Of a DNA stretch of 64,000 nucleotides, positions 1 to 8,342 are shown in pieces. Under the pieces are notes generated by a model. The model did not search any database. It was not told where the DNA came from and saw nothing but the letters and a program-made list of their open reading frames with translations. How positions within the stretch are numbered: position 1 is the stretch's first letter; every line of letters starts with the position of its first letter. A program made the translations under genes and the position numbers. Source of the DNA: a virus; the IMG/VR virus record IMGVR_UViG_3300009537_002640, positions 62,001-126,000 of that record. The stretch is one strand, 5' to 3'.

Positions 1-93
1 TTTGCGCATCTCAGGATCATTCCTTTGCTCGCGCATCCACTCTACATTGGAAGGGTCTATCTCTTTCAGATATACTTTATCACCAACTATCAT
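1..93 (-). CDS. GNAT-type N-acetyltransferase, N-terminal fragment (cut by window edge)
   Basis: Only the first 31 codons are visible; the frame is open to base 1. It starts with ATG at 93, which overlaps the TGA of the upstream cupin gene by one base. The visible residues carry the pattern LKEIDPSNVEWMREQRNDPE, typical of the first strand and helix of RimJ/RimL-family acetyltransferases, where the QRND motif is characteristic. In a nonulosonic-acid cluster such an enzyme would acetylate an amino sugar (PseH-like role) or a protein. The catalytic acetyl-CoA loop lies outside the window, so the substrate is open. Confidence 0.6.
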   Translation of the reverse strand, partial: MIVGDKVYLKEIDPSNVEWMREQRNDPEMRK

Positions 94-593
94 CAGTTAG
101 TCCTCTTGCTCGTTTTCTTTTTACGAGCGGGCTTCTTAGACGTCTTTTTCTTAGTAGTGGCCTGAGCTATCACCTTATCCTCTTCCGACATAACTATAGC
201 TGGAGCTGTTTGCTCTTGCGGCAAATTCACCACTATAGGAGTTGTGCCCTTGCTTACAACATGAGTATCTTTATTGTCTTCATCTGAACCATATGCGGAA
301 GATGGGTCATTAACAAACTCTATCACTATGCACTCAGTCTCGGCCTCTACTTGATGCATAAAACCTGGAGGAATTGATAGAGATGTTCCTGGTTCAAAAG
401 GAATGCCCTTTATCTGCCCATTCTTAATTACTCTAATGGTAGCTTTTCCGCCCAGAAGATAAAGCACTTTCGTTAGCCTGGTATGAAACACCATGTCGGT
501 TTTCTTACCTGCTTCTATCTTGTGTACGGCACCACCAACATTACGTGCCTTGTCCCAGACAACTGCCCTGGAACCATAACCTATCTCTGACAT
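93..593 (-). CDS. cupin-fold protein with Lys-rich C-terminal tail
   Basis: This 166-aa protein has a single conserved beta-barrel cupin domain at about residues 15-95. It shows a sugar-isomerase-like strand pattern with FHTRLTK near residue 37 and a second cupin motif PGTSLSIPPGFMHQVEAE near 69-86. One His is retained in each motif, but the usual HxH pair of metal-binding cupins is only partly kept. Residues 100-140 are low complexity, and the last 20 residues are strongly basic (repeated KKTSKK). Single-domain cupins commonly accompany NeuB genes, where they are annotated as sugar isomerases or sensors. An AAGGAG ribosome binding site precedes the ATG. The basic tail is odd for an enzyme and might bind nucleic acid or a partner. 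The function is unassigned. Confidence 0.6.
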   Translation of the reverse strand: MSEIGYGSRAVVWDKARNVGGAVHKIEAGKKTDMVFHTRLTKVLYLLGGKATIRVIKNGQIKGIPFEPGTSLSIPPGFMHQVEAETECIVIEFVNDPSSAYGSDEDNKDTHVVSKGTTPIVVNLPQEQTAPAIVMSEEDKVIAQATTKKKTSKKPARKKKTSKRTN

Positions 594-603
594 TGTTTTC
601 TCC

Positions 604-1434
604 TTAATATTTTCTTAGCTTCTCTATGATGGGCTGTTCACTTACATACACAGTCTTAATCCCATCACCCAATATAGTCTCAACCTCACGAGCATCACGG
701 CACAACTTACGTAAACCGGTTGGCTCCAATGATGCTGCCTGGTCACTACCATACATTGTACGGTCTAAAGTAATGTGTCGTTCAACTACGGCTGCACCTA
801 GAGATACAGCGAGCAAAGTTGGTAATAGTCCCTTTTCATGCCCGCTGAAGCCGACGCCCTTTGAATCTGGGTATCTTTCGGTGAGAGTCTTAACAACACG
901 AATATTAGACTCCCTGATGTCGGTTGGGTATGTAGAAGTGCAATGCATAACTGTAAAAGGACACTTGTGCTTCCTAAATATTTCTACTGCATGGTCAACC
1001 TGTTCTAGGGTACTCATACCCGTAGATATATAGGTGTGCTTTCCTTCTTGAGCTACAGTCTCTAATAGCTCATCGTATGTCAAGAGCGCTGAAGCAATCT
1101 TATTAAACTCTAGGTCATACTGCTGTAAGAACTTCTGGCTTTCTAAATCCCAGGCGGATGCGCTCCATGCTATACCTTTCTCTTTACAGTATCTATCTAT
1201 CTCGTCGTATTCTTCTTTGCCAAACTCTAAGCCTTCTTTCTGCTGCCTGTTGATTGTTCCCCAAGGCGATTCGCGAGACTTATCTAGCTCTTCCTTTGTA
1301 TACACTAAATCAATAGTGCGCTTTTGAAACTTAACAGCATCACATCCTGCATCTACTGCCAGGTCGATTAGCTTCTTGGCAATTCCCAAGTCACCATTGT
1401 GATTAATGCCTATCTCGGCTATAATATAAACCAT
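604..1434 (-). CDS. NeuB-family nonulosonic acid synthase (first copy, no SAF domain)
   Basis: NeuB-family enzymes condense phosphoenolpyruvate with a hexosamine to give a 9-carbon nonulosonic acid. Family motifs along this 276-aa protein are AEIGINHNG (6-14), KFQKR, SASAWD, the KIAS-type Lys near residue 113, STGMS, MHCTSTYPT, GFSGHEKG and VVERHITLD. The last two read GYSDHT and VEKHFTLD in typical sialate/legionaminate synthases, so this copy is divergent. The protein ends at the edge of the TIM barrel and lacks the C-terminal antifreeze-like SAF domain of usual (about 340 aa) synthases. A HAD phosphatase and a NeuA lie upstream at 4.5-3.5 kb, so it may work on a 9-phosphate or related substrate (inference). 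It is distinct from the second NeuB at 12.5 kb. Confidence 0.85.
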   Translation of the reverse strand: MVYIIAEIGINHNGDLGIAKKLIDLAVDAGCDAVKFQKRTIDLVYTKEELDKSRESPWGTINRQQKEGLEFGKEEYDEIDRYCKEKGIAWSASAWDLESQKFLQQYDLEFNKIASALLTYDELLETVAQEGKHTYISTGMSTLEQVDHAVEIFRKHKCPFTVMHCTSTYPTDIRESNIRVVKTLTERYPDSKGVGFSGHEKGLLPTLLAVSLGAAVVERHITLDRTMYGSDQAASLEPTGLRKLCRDAREVETILGDGIKTVYVSEQPIIEKLRKY

Positions 1435-1438
1435 AACT

Positions 1439-2320
1439 TTACCCCTTATTACAAACTAAAAAGATTGTATCGTGTTTTCTAATGGTTTTAAGAAATGCGG
1501 AATACGCCGCGTTCATAAAACTCAAGCTCTTAAATTTACCTGGCTTACCTCTTAGCAGCCAATACAAATGATTATCGAATGAATATCTCTGTAACCTTAT
1601 TTCTTTCTCTACTAAAAACCTCTCATTGTTTAGTAATTTGGTCAGCGATTTTGGTGTGAAGTATGAACAATGGGCGTTCTGAAAATAGAAGCTCTTGTAC
1701 TTCTCTAGCCCCACCAAGGCGTCATTGAGATTTGGAACCTCCACTATCAGACGACCATTATGACCTAACACATCATAAATATGATGCAAGAAAGGGGCTG
1801 GCTCAGGAATATGCTCTAATACATGAAAGAGGGTTACTGTATCTACCTCTTCCTTCCAATCAGAAATATTGCATAGCCTAACGTCCAGTCCTCTTTCTTG
1901 TGCGCTTCTAACTCGTGCCTCGCTAATATCTACGCCTATAGCTCCATCAATCAAACCAACAAAGTTAGAATAACCAGTGCCAACATCTAAAAGCTTGAGG
2001 TTTGGGTGTACATATTTATTCACAAGCTTTGCTCTTCTTTTATCATCTCTGGAGATTTTGGCTTGGTATTTTACGCCTGTTTCACCAGCAATAGAGGTAA
2101 CAAACTTCTTTTGCTGGTCATTATCATAAAATCTTTTGTACTCCTCATCAGTCATGACGGGGTTCAAATACACCAAATCACACTGAATACATTGCTCTAC
2201 AAGCGGGGATGGAAATGTTCCAAGGTCCTGATATTCACGAACATACATGTGTCCTCGTCTACCAAACGAATGCGTAACATCAGACTTGCATATAGGACAA
2301 TCTCTTTCTATAACTTCCAT
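1439..2320 (-). CDS. zinc-ribbon class I SAM-dependent methyltransferase
   Basis: The 293-aa protein begins with a four-Cys zinc ribbon (C8, C11, C44, C47). A Rossmann methyltransferase domain follows, with SAM motif I LDVGTGYS at 111-118, GVDIS about ten residues later and the post-motif LFHVLEHIPEP. This architecture is shared with sugar C- or O-methyltransferases of surface-glycan and antibiotic clusters. The start codon overlaps the stop of the pyruvyltransferase-family gene upstream at base 2320, so the two are probably translationally coupled. The likely role is methylation of a sugar or nucleotide sugar made by this cluster; the exact acceptor cannot be read. Confidence 0.8.
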   Translation of the reverse strand: MEVIERDCPICKSDVTHSFGRRGHMYVREYQDLGTFPSPLVEQCIQCDLVYLNPVMTDEEYKRFYDNDQQKKFVTSIAGETGVKYQAKISRDDKRRAKLVNKYVHPNLKLLDVGTGYSNFVGLIDGAIGVDISEARVRSAQERGLDVRLCNISDWKEEVDTVTLFHVLEHIPEPAPFLHHIYDVLGHNGRLIVEVPNLNDALVGLEKYKSFYFQNAHCSYFTPKSLTKLLNNERFLVEKEIRLQRYSFDNHLYWLLRGKPGKFKSLSFMNAAYSAFLKTIRKHDTIFLVCNKG

Positions 2321-3480
2321 TATAGTTCCGCTATCACTTGATCTATAAATGTATCCTTGATTATCTCTAGCTGAGTTTTCTTGGCATCCATATTTGATTT
2401 GTAGGTTGCCAGATTATTTACAACTTCATCAATTGTATTTCTTAGGTCGGCTATATCTCCCTCGGTATCCTTATTTAGTGGGATAATCAAATTACCAAGG
2501 TCTACATCTTCTAGAAACCACTTTACCTTATTATGTTCGCCTATACCAATGGGCGGAGTGTTTTGCCCAAAAGCAATAATATTAGCATGTCCTCGCATAC
2601 CTATCACCAAGTCCATTTGATTATATATGTCTACGAACAGTCCTGCCTTGTAATCAAAGGGTGGATATAGCTCCTCAGCCATACAATCAGATACTACATA
2701 GCCATCGCTACCTAAAACGCTAGTAAATAAATCCCTCATATCTTCTTTGTCGAGCTTATTAGATTCATTGGGCATTAGGTGTTCAATCAAATACACATAA
2801 GCATTATGTTCCTGTGCTTTTTCTTTTAGCACATTGAGAGTGGTATCCAGTTTGGTCTTCGCCAAATTACTATCATTGCTCAAATCAAATCTTTGGTTCC
2901 ACCTATCTGTTGCCCAATTGAACCCTATCTTGAGCCTGTTATTATCTAAACAGCTATGAGTATAGGGATAAGCCTCCGCAAATACCGCTGCATCAGGCAC
3001 TACGGTTACATTGGTCATATCAACACCGAAGGATTCCATGGTTTCATAAGTGCCCATATTGCGCACAGAAAATGCTACGGAGTTGTTCACTACTTCTTTT
3101 ACACTATCCCACATAGACTGCGGGAAGCCCACTTGGTCATGCGGAAATTCATTATAGCCTATTCCATATACGGCTATAGGCACTGTGATACTAGCTATAT
3201 TCTCTGTGTCAATGTTGAATTGCCAACCAGAGTGACTGTTGTCTTGTGGGCGATGAAAAATAAAACCGCCGCCGCCCAGCAATAACATATCGGCCTCTGC
3301 ATTCAACTTAGCAATTATTTGAGGAGAAAAGTAAGTGTTCTGATTATCCACATATACAAAACGCAACTCTGTCCCAGCTGGTGCTCGGTCACGCATTATT
3401 TTAGTGGTGGCTATCTGTAAAGCTCTGTCGCCATAGTTGTTTGACCAGCCGCCTACATGCCATATTGTCTTAACTGTCAT
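2320..3480 (-). CDS. polysaccharide pyruvyl transferase family protein (WcaK/CsaB-like)
   Basis: This 386-aa protein shows the family's N-terminal signature, an Asn-Tyr-Gly-Asp turn at 15-18 (NYGD). It continues with a hydrophobic strand leading into the glycine run LLLGGGGFIFHR at 66-77, AVYGIGYNEFP and VVPDAAVF. The C-terminal half contains DLVIGMRGHANIIAFGQNTPPIGI, the conserved R-x-H region of this fold (shown here only as a landmark). Members transfer pyruvate from PEP to a sugar as a ketal, or act as GT-B-like glycosyltransferases. It overlaps the NeuA gene by 11 nt. Pyruvylation would add a negative charge to a glycan; the acceptor is unknown. Confidence 0.8.
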   Translation of the reverse strand: MTVKTIWHVGGWSNNYGDRALQIATTKIMRDRAPAGTELRFVYVDNQNTYFSPQIIAKLNAEADMLLLGGGGFIFHRPQDNSHSGWQFNIDTENIASITVPIAVYGIGYNEFPHDQVGFPQSMWDSVKEVVNNSVAFSVRNMGTYETMESFGVDMTNVTVVPDAAVFAEAYPYTHSCLDNNRLKIGFNWATDRWNQRFDLSNDSNLAKTKLDTTLNVLKEKAQEHNAYVYLIEHLMPNESNKLDKEDMRDLFTSVLGSDGYVVSDCMAEELYPPFDYKAGLFVDIYNQMDLVIGMRGHANIIAFGQNTPPIGIGEHNKVKWFLEDVDLGNLIIPLNKDTEGDIADLRNTIDEVVNNLATYKSNMDAKKTQLEIIKDTFIDQVIAEL

Positions 3481-4156
3481 GAATTAAAGCCTCCGCCATT
3501 GTCCAGTCTGCAGAATCATTAATGTCTACAGAAAAGTTTTTACCCATCCTGTAAGCATATACCTTTCCTTGATGAAAGCTGTTTGTCTTCTTCAAATGTT
3601 CTGCAGTAGAAACAAAAATAGAACCATTTACTACAAATAATGGTTTCTTTATATCCTGTCTTTGTACCTCAAAATTATCAACCCTAACAATAGTTTGCAT
3701 GACGCCCTCTTCATCTATCCATCGTAAACTACTGATTGGCTTATCAAACCTAGACACACTGATAACAGAATCACAGTCCTTCCTGTCTAAAAGCGTAAAA
3801 GCTGCATCAATATCTAGGTTGGTTCTCAGTGGAGATGTAGCCAATAGCATAGCTACACTCCCTATTATTATACCCTGTTCTTCGTAAAAGTTTAAGCACT
3901 CCAATACAGCGTGGACTGCATGAACATCATCTTGGGCATTCTCTTGAGAGCGCCAATGAATCTCTGCGCCATATTGCTTTGCCACTTCGGCAATCTCAGC
4001 ATCCTCTGTAGACACCACAACCCTATCAACTGTGCGCGCCGTGAGAGCAGACTGAATACTATATGCCACCAAGGGCTTCCCTGCCAACTCTTTAATGTTC
4101 TTTCGCTCGATGGCCTTAGAACCACCACGAGCAGGTATTACACACATGTTTATCAT
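3470..4156 (-). CDS. neuA: CMP-nonulosonate cytidylyltransferase (NeuA/acylneuraminate type)
   Basis: The protein (228 aa) has the diagnostic nucleotide-binding loop PARGGSKAIERKNI at 8-21, followed by GKPLVAYSIQSA, a VVVSTEDAEIA strand and LLATSPLRT with the substrate-contacting region. FVVNGSIFV and DINDSADW occur near the C terminus, as in single-domain CMP-Neu5Ac synthetases. It activates a nonulosonic acid with CTP. The start is ATG at 4156, overlapping the stop of the HAD gene; an internal ATG at 4147 is possible. A second, SpsF-type CMP-transferase sits at 10.9 kb, so the phage carries two activating enzymes. Confidence 0.9.
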   Translation of the reverse strand: MINMCVIPARGGSKAIERKNIKELAGKPLVAYSIQSALTARTVDRVVVSTEDAEIAEVAKQYGAEIHWRSQENAQDDVHAVHAVLECLNFYEEQGIIIGSVAMLLATSPLRTNLDIDAAFTLLDRKDCDSVISVSRFDKPISSLRWIDEEGVMQTIVRVDNFEVQRQDIKKPLFVVNGSIFVSTAEHLKKTNSFHQGKVYAYRMGKNFSVDINDSADWTMAEALIHDS

Positions 4157-4569
4157 GCATCTTTGTCCTCTGGCCCTACTGAGCCTGGCCCTCTCCTAGG
4201 ACTCTCGTAATCTTTCAAGAAGTCTCTAAGGTCTTTCGCACTGCTACCGTCCTCTCTAAGCCTGAAGCCCCTATCATCCACATATATATCTCCTAATATT
4301 TTGCCCAAGTGTAGCTCGTGAAACTTAACTCCCCAGCCCTCTAGTTGTGATTTAGTAAGACAGTACCAATCCTTGTAGGCTAAAGCTCTATTACCATTGT
4401 GCTTACCCATACCTCGTGCTGTGTGAAATATTATGTAATGCCCCGCATCGTACATTTCATTTATCACTGCTATCATGTCTTCATAAGGATATGCATCCTC
4501 ATAATGTCCGTTTGTGTTATTGCAAATAGTTCCGTCGATGTCGAACACTAAACGCCACTTTTGATTCAT
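4153..4569 (-). CDS. small HAD-superfamily phosphatase
   Basis: The HAD core is clear in this 138-aa protein: nucleophile loop DIDGT at 10-14, motif II HTARG at 49-53, and acidic motif IV VDDR at 97-100. There is no large cap domain. It resembles small phosphatases of capsule and nonulosonic-acid clusters and also polynucleotide 3'-phosphatases. It lies between NeuA and a Maf/GT42-like transferase. One inferred role is dephosphorylation of a nonulosonate 9-phosphate made by the NeuB at 0.6-1.4 kb, as known for KDN/Neu5Ac-9-phosphate routes. The C-terminal 20 residues are Pro/Gly/Arg-rich and probably disordered. Confidence 0.75.
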   Translation of the reverse strand: MNQKWRLVFDIDGTICNNTNGHYEDAYPYEDMIAVINEMYDAGHYIIFHTARGMGKHNGNRALAYKDWYCLTKSQLEGWGVKFHELHLGKILGDIYVDDRGFRLREDGSSAKDLRDFLKDYESPRRGPGSVGPEDKDA

Positions 4570-5324
4570 TATCTACTCCTCATAAAATCATCGATATCTA
4601 AACCGATAGCTTTCTTTATCAAACCATGACTAAAATCATAGACCACTATTCCTGCATCAGTAAACTTGGTGTTAATCATTTTGTCTATATACTCTGCACT
4701 TTCTTGAAAAAACTTTGTTGTCTTATATTCTTTACCCTCGTGTGTAATTGTTATGACTGGGCTTCTATTTGCCAGCTTAGTCGTACTTTTGCGATAATGG
4801 CTATCTGGATAATAATGATCAAACTCATCCTTGAACATTAAGTCCGCACCTATGAGATATATTTTCTTTGAACCTATCATTGCGGCAAAATGCATAGCGT
4901 TTAGTGTTACCGTTCCTACCGATAAACCCTTGTGTCCTCTCGGGCCTATAAGAAACCCCTCGTGTTCTTTATGTTTGTATTTACGAATATTAGGCAGCCC
5001 ATCGAAATAAGAACGAGTCGCAGGAACAGCATTAATGTCCTTGGGGAATTTGTTCAAACTTTTGTTATTCAGTATACGAGGCAGGTCTTTTCTATAGGGC
5101 TCTTTCTTCATAGACTCATAGGATTTAATAGGATTCTTCTCCAGTATCATATGATAATCTAACTGCTCTTCGAAATCCTTGGTGGAAAAGTTCAATCCCA
5201 CAATAACATCAAACTTACCCCGCAACTGGTCTTTATACGGAACTAGGGTTTTAGTTGAATGACCCGTACCTATTATAAGCACAGAACTACCAGGGTGTTT
5301 GTTTTCAAAATCACTTGGTGTCAT
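4569..5324 (-). CDS. DUF115/Maf-like or GT42-like glycosyltransferase
   Basis: This 251-aa protein has a Rossmann-type start, LIIGTGHS (16-23), then FDVIVGLN and a His/Asp-rich middle. A helix and strand follow, SVGTVTLNAMHFAAMIG and KIYLIGADLM, at about 135-163. That layout, a nucleotide-binding start and a late LIGxD strand after a small-residue helix, is shared by the DUF115/MptE family (which includes the Maf flagellin nonulosonyl-transferases) and GT42 sialyltransferases such as Cst-II. It sits directly upstream of the HAD, NeuA and NeuB genes. The best inference is a transferase that uses the CMP-nonulosonate made here. A protein acceptor, as for Maf, is possible but unproven. Confidence 0.55.
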   Translation of the reverse strand: MTPSDFENKHPGSSVLIIGTGHSTKTLVPYKDQLRGKFDVIVGLNFSTKDFEEQLDYHMILEKNPIKSYESMKKEPYRKDLPRILNNKSLNKFPKDINAVPATRSYFDGLPNIRKYKHKEHEGFLIGPRGHKGLSVGTVTLNAMHFAAMIGSKKIYLIGADLMFKDEFDHYYPDSHYRKSTTKLANRSPVITITHEGKEYKTTKFFQESAEYIDKMINTKFTDAGIVVYDFSHGLIKKAIGLDIDDFMRSR

Positions 5325-6445
5325 ATTTGTGAAATCCTATTTTGTATTCGTTTATGAGCCTGTCCATCAAATGTTATACCCATCTTGTCTAACAAGGCTT
5401 TCTGTTTCTCTGGCTCATGATATCTTCCATATCTCAGACAATCCCTTAGCTTCTGGTCAAGGTCTTTTAAATCAGTTATCTCTACTGCCGCACCTGACTT
5501 CACAGTATCGTAGGGGTCGTATCCGTGCTGGCTATTCTCTTTGGTGCGCACAACAAACAAAGGCTTGCCCATAGCACATGCCTCTATCTCTACTGTCGAA
5601 CAACCATTCACTACAAAGATGTCAGCAAAGTAATAATCCAGCACATGATTTTGTCTTGGCCCGATATAACTCACTCTGGTCTTCTCGTATGTCTTTCTGT
5701 ACTTGTCTCGTAGTTCTGGTAGTCCGTGCTTTTTGAAATAGCCCATTAGCTTTTCTTTTTCCTGCCTAGGTTTCACATATAACAAAAACCTTTCGCTATG
5801 TGCCAACCTACTTAATTCAACAGTGGTCTTAAAATAATCTTCGTTGTGATTTACGAAATCTATTCTATCCTTGCAGCAGAATCCGAAGAAGGCAACAACC
5901 TTTGCTTCTGGATTTTCTTTGTATGCTGTGGGGAAATCTACTGGTAATCTTTCTTTCCTATTATGCTCTACGCCATTGTAAAGTATGTCTAGTTGGGGCA
6001 AAGCATTCAGTAGTATCTTATCCTCGCCAACTTTAGCCACATGAGTTATCCAATCTGTAAATACATCATCCCAGGCACCACAATAAAGGTCGCAGCCCTT
6101 CCACACTTCGGTCCTAAACGCTGCTGGCTTAATCAAACCCTTCACATGATTTCCTACTAACCCATGACTAACGTAGACCTTCTTACAACCAGCAGGCAGT
6201 CTAACTCCCTCTGCACATGGCAAGGATGCCTGAACATACACATCTGGCTGAAACTCATCCACACACTGTTGTAGCTCTTTGCTATTGGCATAATACTTTA
6301 GTGTATCGATTCCAAAGTTATCAGCATCTCCGGGCTCTGGTTTTCCTGGCAACACCATGCGCTGTTTCATTTCCAAGCTCATGGGAAATGCCTGAAAAGC
6401 CCTCTTGTGTGCTGGGGATGTTGCTACATACAGTACTCGTTTCAT
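5321..6445 (-). CDS. GT-B transferase, CDP-glycerol glycerophosphotransferase-like
   Basis: The 374-aa protein has two Rossmann-like halves. The N-terminal half ends in VYVSHG (about 99-104), and a connecting region around CDLYCGAWDD recalls TagB/TagF enzymes. The C-terminal half has a beta-strand KVVAFFGFC, the helix and strand YYFADIFVVNGCSTVEIEA and GKPLFVV, the usual donor-binding arrangement of this superfamily. It overlaps both neighbours by 4 nt (ATGA), so it is co-translated with the GT-B gene that precedes it. A TagD-like cytidylyltransferase at 10.5 kb could supply a CDP-linked polyol donor (inference). It has no membrane anchor. Confidence 0.6.
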   Translation of the reverse strand: MKRVLYVATSPAHKRAFQAFPMSLEMKQRMVLPGKPEPGDADNFGIDTLKYYANSKELQQCVDEFQPDVYVQASLPCAEGVRLPAGCKKVYVSHGLVGNHVKGLIKPAAFRTEVWKGCDLYCGAWDDVFTDWITHVAKVGEDKILLNALPQLDILYNGVEHNRKERLPVDFPTAYKENPEAKVVAFFGFCCKDRIDFVNHNEDYFKTTVELSRLAHSERFLLYVKPRQEKEKLMGYFKKHGLPELRDKYRKTYEKTRVSYIGPRQNHVLDYYFADIFVVNGCSTVEIEACAMGKPLFVVRTKENSQHGYDPYDTVKSGAAVEITDLKDLDQKLRDCLRYGRYHEPEKQKALLDKMGITFDGQAHKRIQNRISQI

Positions 6446-7515
6446 AGTTCGTTTTTAATCGCCTCACAGATTCTCTTGCACGCTTGATCGTCTACCTTGT
6501 AAAAGTACTTCTCTATAAGCCAATCCATGCTGCCTAATGCCAGATTGCCACTCAAGAGTTTGTGCAAATCATTAGCATCATAAGCAGTAGGCATTTCATT
6601 TTTAAACTCTGGAAGTCCCTGCAATTCTTGAGATTTTCCAAACAAAACAAAGATAGATGGCTTCTTGAGAACGGCGGCTTCTAGCATCATAGTGCTAGCG
6701 AAACCTACTACTATATCCGAAAAAATTAGCAGTTCTTTAGATTCCCGCCCAGAATTCCTTATATCTCCAATGACCTTTAAATAACTCTTAGGCTTCTTGT
6801 AATGGCTTTCCAACAGCCCAGAAACTTCTTTCCCGCTACCTATTTTCTTCCTATAGCACTTAAAGGACATTGGGTGAATCTTAATGACCACCTGATAATC
6901 TCTATTGTGCCTAGCAAACTCTTCTAGAGCCCGTATAGTTTCCTCTCGCTCTGGAAATAGGTCTATCTTAATATCTACGCCATTCTCCTTCATGTAACAA
7001 TATGGTGGGTATGACGGAAAGAAAATAGTCTTCTTGTTAGGGTCTAATCCGAACTTCTTTGCTATGGCCTCTCTACTTGCCCAATTCTTCCTATCTACAT
7101 AATAATCCCATCGAGGGTAGCCAGTAATTACTGTTTTTGTTTTGTCCTTCCATAGTTCAGCATATGCAGGGCTTGGAGCTAATACCACATCTGGCGTGAA
7201 ATAGTACTCGTTATTGAAGAAGAATTTTTCCTGAGAGAACATAGCTTCCTTTAGAATATCTGTTTTCAGAGGCTCTCTTGGCATCAGAAAAACCTTAAGC
7301 CCCTTGTCTCTTAGGTACTGAAGTGTTTTCCTAATAGGAATCTCCCAGACCTCGGAGGCTATGACAAACTCATAATCAGGCTTTACCCCTTGTCTTGGAA
7401 TATGAAATGCATCTGGATGTAAGTCTATACGTAAACCAAACTTTTCAGGGCTCCAGAGTGACGAAGACTGAAAATCTATCTGCCAGGTTCTGGGGTCTAA
7501 GAATAATCCCTTCAT
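6442..7515 (-). CDS. GT-B transferase, CDP-glycerol transferase/surface carbohydrate-type
   Basis: The 357-aa protein is probably a paralogue or analogue of the next gene downstream. The linker between domains contains TVITGYPRWDYY (about 131-142), the G-x-P-R-x-D turn common in CDP-glycerol:glycerophosphotransferases and related capsule enzymes. The C-terminal domain has VVIKIHP, LLIFSDIVVGFASTMMLEA and KPSIFVLFG in the right order for the donor pocket. Starts and stops overlap by 4 nt on both sides. No signal peptide or membrane segment is seen, so it acts in the cytoplasm. The substrate is unknown. Confidence 0.6.
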   Translation of the reverse strand: MKGLFLDPRTWQIDFQSSSLWSPEKFGLRIDLHPDAFHIPRQGVKPDYEFVIASEVWEIPIRKTLQYLRDKGLKVFLMPREPLKTDILKEAMFSQEKFFFNNEYYFTPDVVLAPSPAYAELWKDKTKTVITGYPRWDYYVDRKNWASREAIAKKFGLDPNKKTIFFPSYPPYCYMKENGVDIKIDLFPEREETIRALEEFARHNRDYQVVIKIHPMSFKCYRKKIGSGKEVSGLLESHYKKPKSYLKVIGDIRNSGRESKELLIFSDIVVGFASTMMLEAAVLKKPSIFVLFGKSQELQGLPEFKNEMPTAYDANDLHKLLSGNLALGSMDWLIEKYFYKVDDQACKRICEAIKNEL

Positions 7516-8342
7516 ACAAATGAACCTTCTCCCTCTGGATAAAACTTCACCAGTGGCACATATTCTTTCATAAAGGCTATTTCTGCCTCGTTGTATTTCT
7601 TAGTATAGGTGCGAGTAGTTGTATTAAATATAGTGGCGTCAGTCTCCTGTATGCCATCAAAACTTACAGTCACCACCAACTGCCCATCAAACTCTGGATG
7701 CTTCTCCACAAACTCATTCACTATCTGCCTTAGCTTCATAGCCTTTTGAATGGGGGTCTTTTCGTCAAACTGATGGCCAACCTTATCGGTGATATCCTTA
7801 GCTGGAGAGCCACCATACACATGATTAGGCTCCATATCCTTTGTGATAACTGAGCCCACTAATGCCATACTCTTCTCACCAATCTTAACAGGAGAAACTA
7901 TACAGTGTCCAACAAGCCAGGCGTCTTTACCTATATACATAGGCTTACGGGAATGCCATCTGGGATTAAGCCCCTCAACTAAATCTCCGAACTGAGCGTG
8001 AGTCCATATTTGACTATGGGCACCTATACCTACGCCGTCATCTATTGTTAAGCCCCCAAGAGAATCTAGCACTGTATTCCCGCCAATCCAACAACACCTG
8101 CCTATCTTCATTGGCAAGGAGCCATGAGCAAATGCAAATGCATGAAGTTTAGAATAGTCTCCGAGCCTAAACTCAGGTACTATAATTCTAGATTCTCTGC
8201 CTATATAGCAGAAATCACCAAGCACAACTTTCTCAGCAGGGCCACCTTTGCCCGTGATTACTACGCCTTCCTCTATAACTACTCCGCGCCCTATCTGTAT
8301 GTCCTTGGCATTTATTTTGCCACGGATATCACTCTCAATCAT
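7512..8342 (-). CDS. left-handed beta-helix (hexapeptide repeat) acyltransferase
   Basis: The 276-aa protein has hexapeptide-repeat turns over about residues 12-190, with the pattern [LIV]-G-x4: IQIGRGVVIEEG, VVLGDFCYIG, MKIGRCCWIGGNTVLD, MYIGKDAWLVGHCIVSP and VKIGEKSMALVGSVIT, closing with PNHVYGGSPAK. A helical/beta tail of about 80 residues follows. The PNHVYGGSPAK closure is typical of O-acetyltransferases of the LbetaH family (NeuD, WbbJ, VatD types). It would acylate a sugar hydroxyl or amino group, plausibly a product of the aminotransferase upstream, with which it overlaps by 4 nt. Confidence 0.8.
   Translation of the reverse strand: MIESDIRGKINAKDIQIGRGVVIEEGVVITGKGGPAEKVVLGDFCYIGRESRIIVPEFRLGDYSKLHAFAFAHGSLPMKIGRCCWIGGNTVLDSLGGLTIDDGVGIGAHSQIWTHAQFGDLVEGLNPRWHSRKPMYIGKDAWLVGHCIVSPVKIGEKSMALVGSVITKDMEPNHVYGGSPAKDITDKVGHQFDEKTPIQKAMKLRQIVNEFVEKHPEFDGQLVVTVSFDGIQETDATIFNTTTRTYTKKYNEAEIAFMKEYVPLVKFYPEGEGSFV

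Noticed and set aside
626-1033. Plus-strand open frame of 135 codons inside the first NeuB gene
   Set aside because: It is antisense to conserved NeuB motifs, with no domain and no promoter support.
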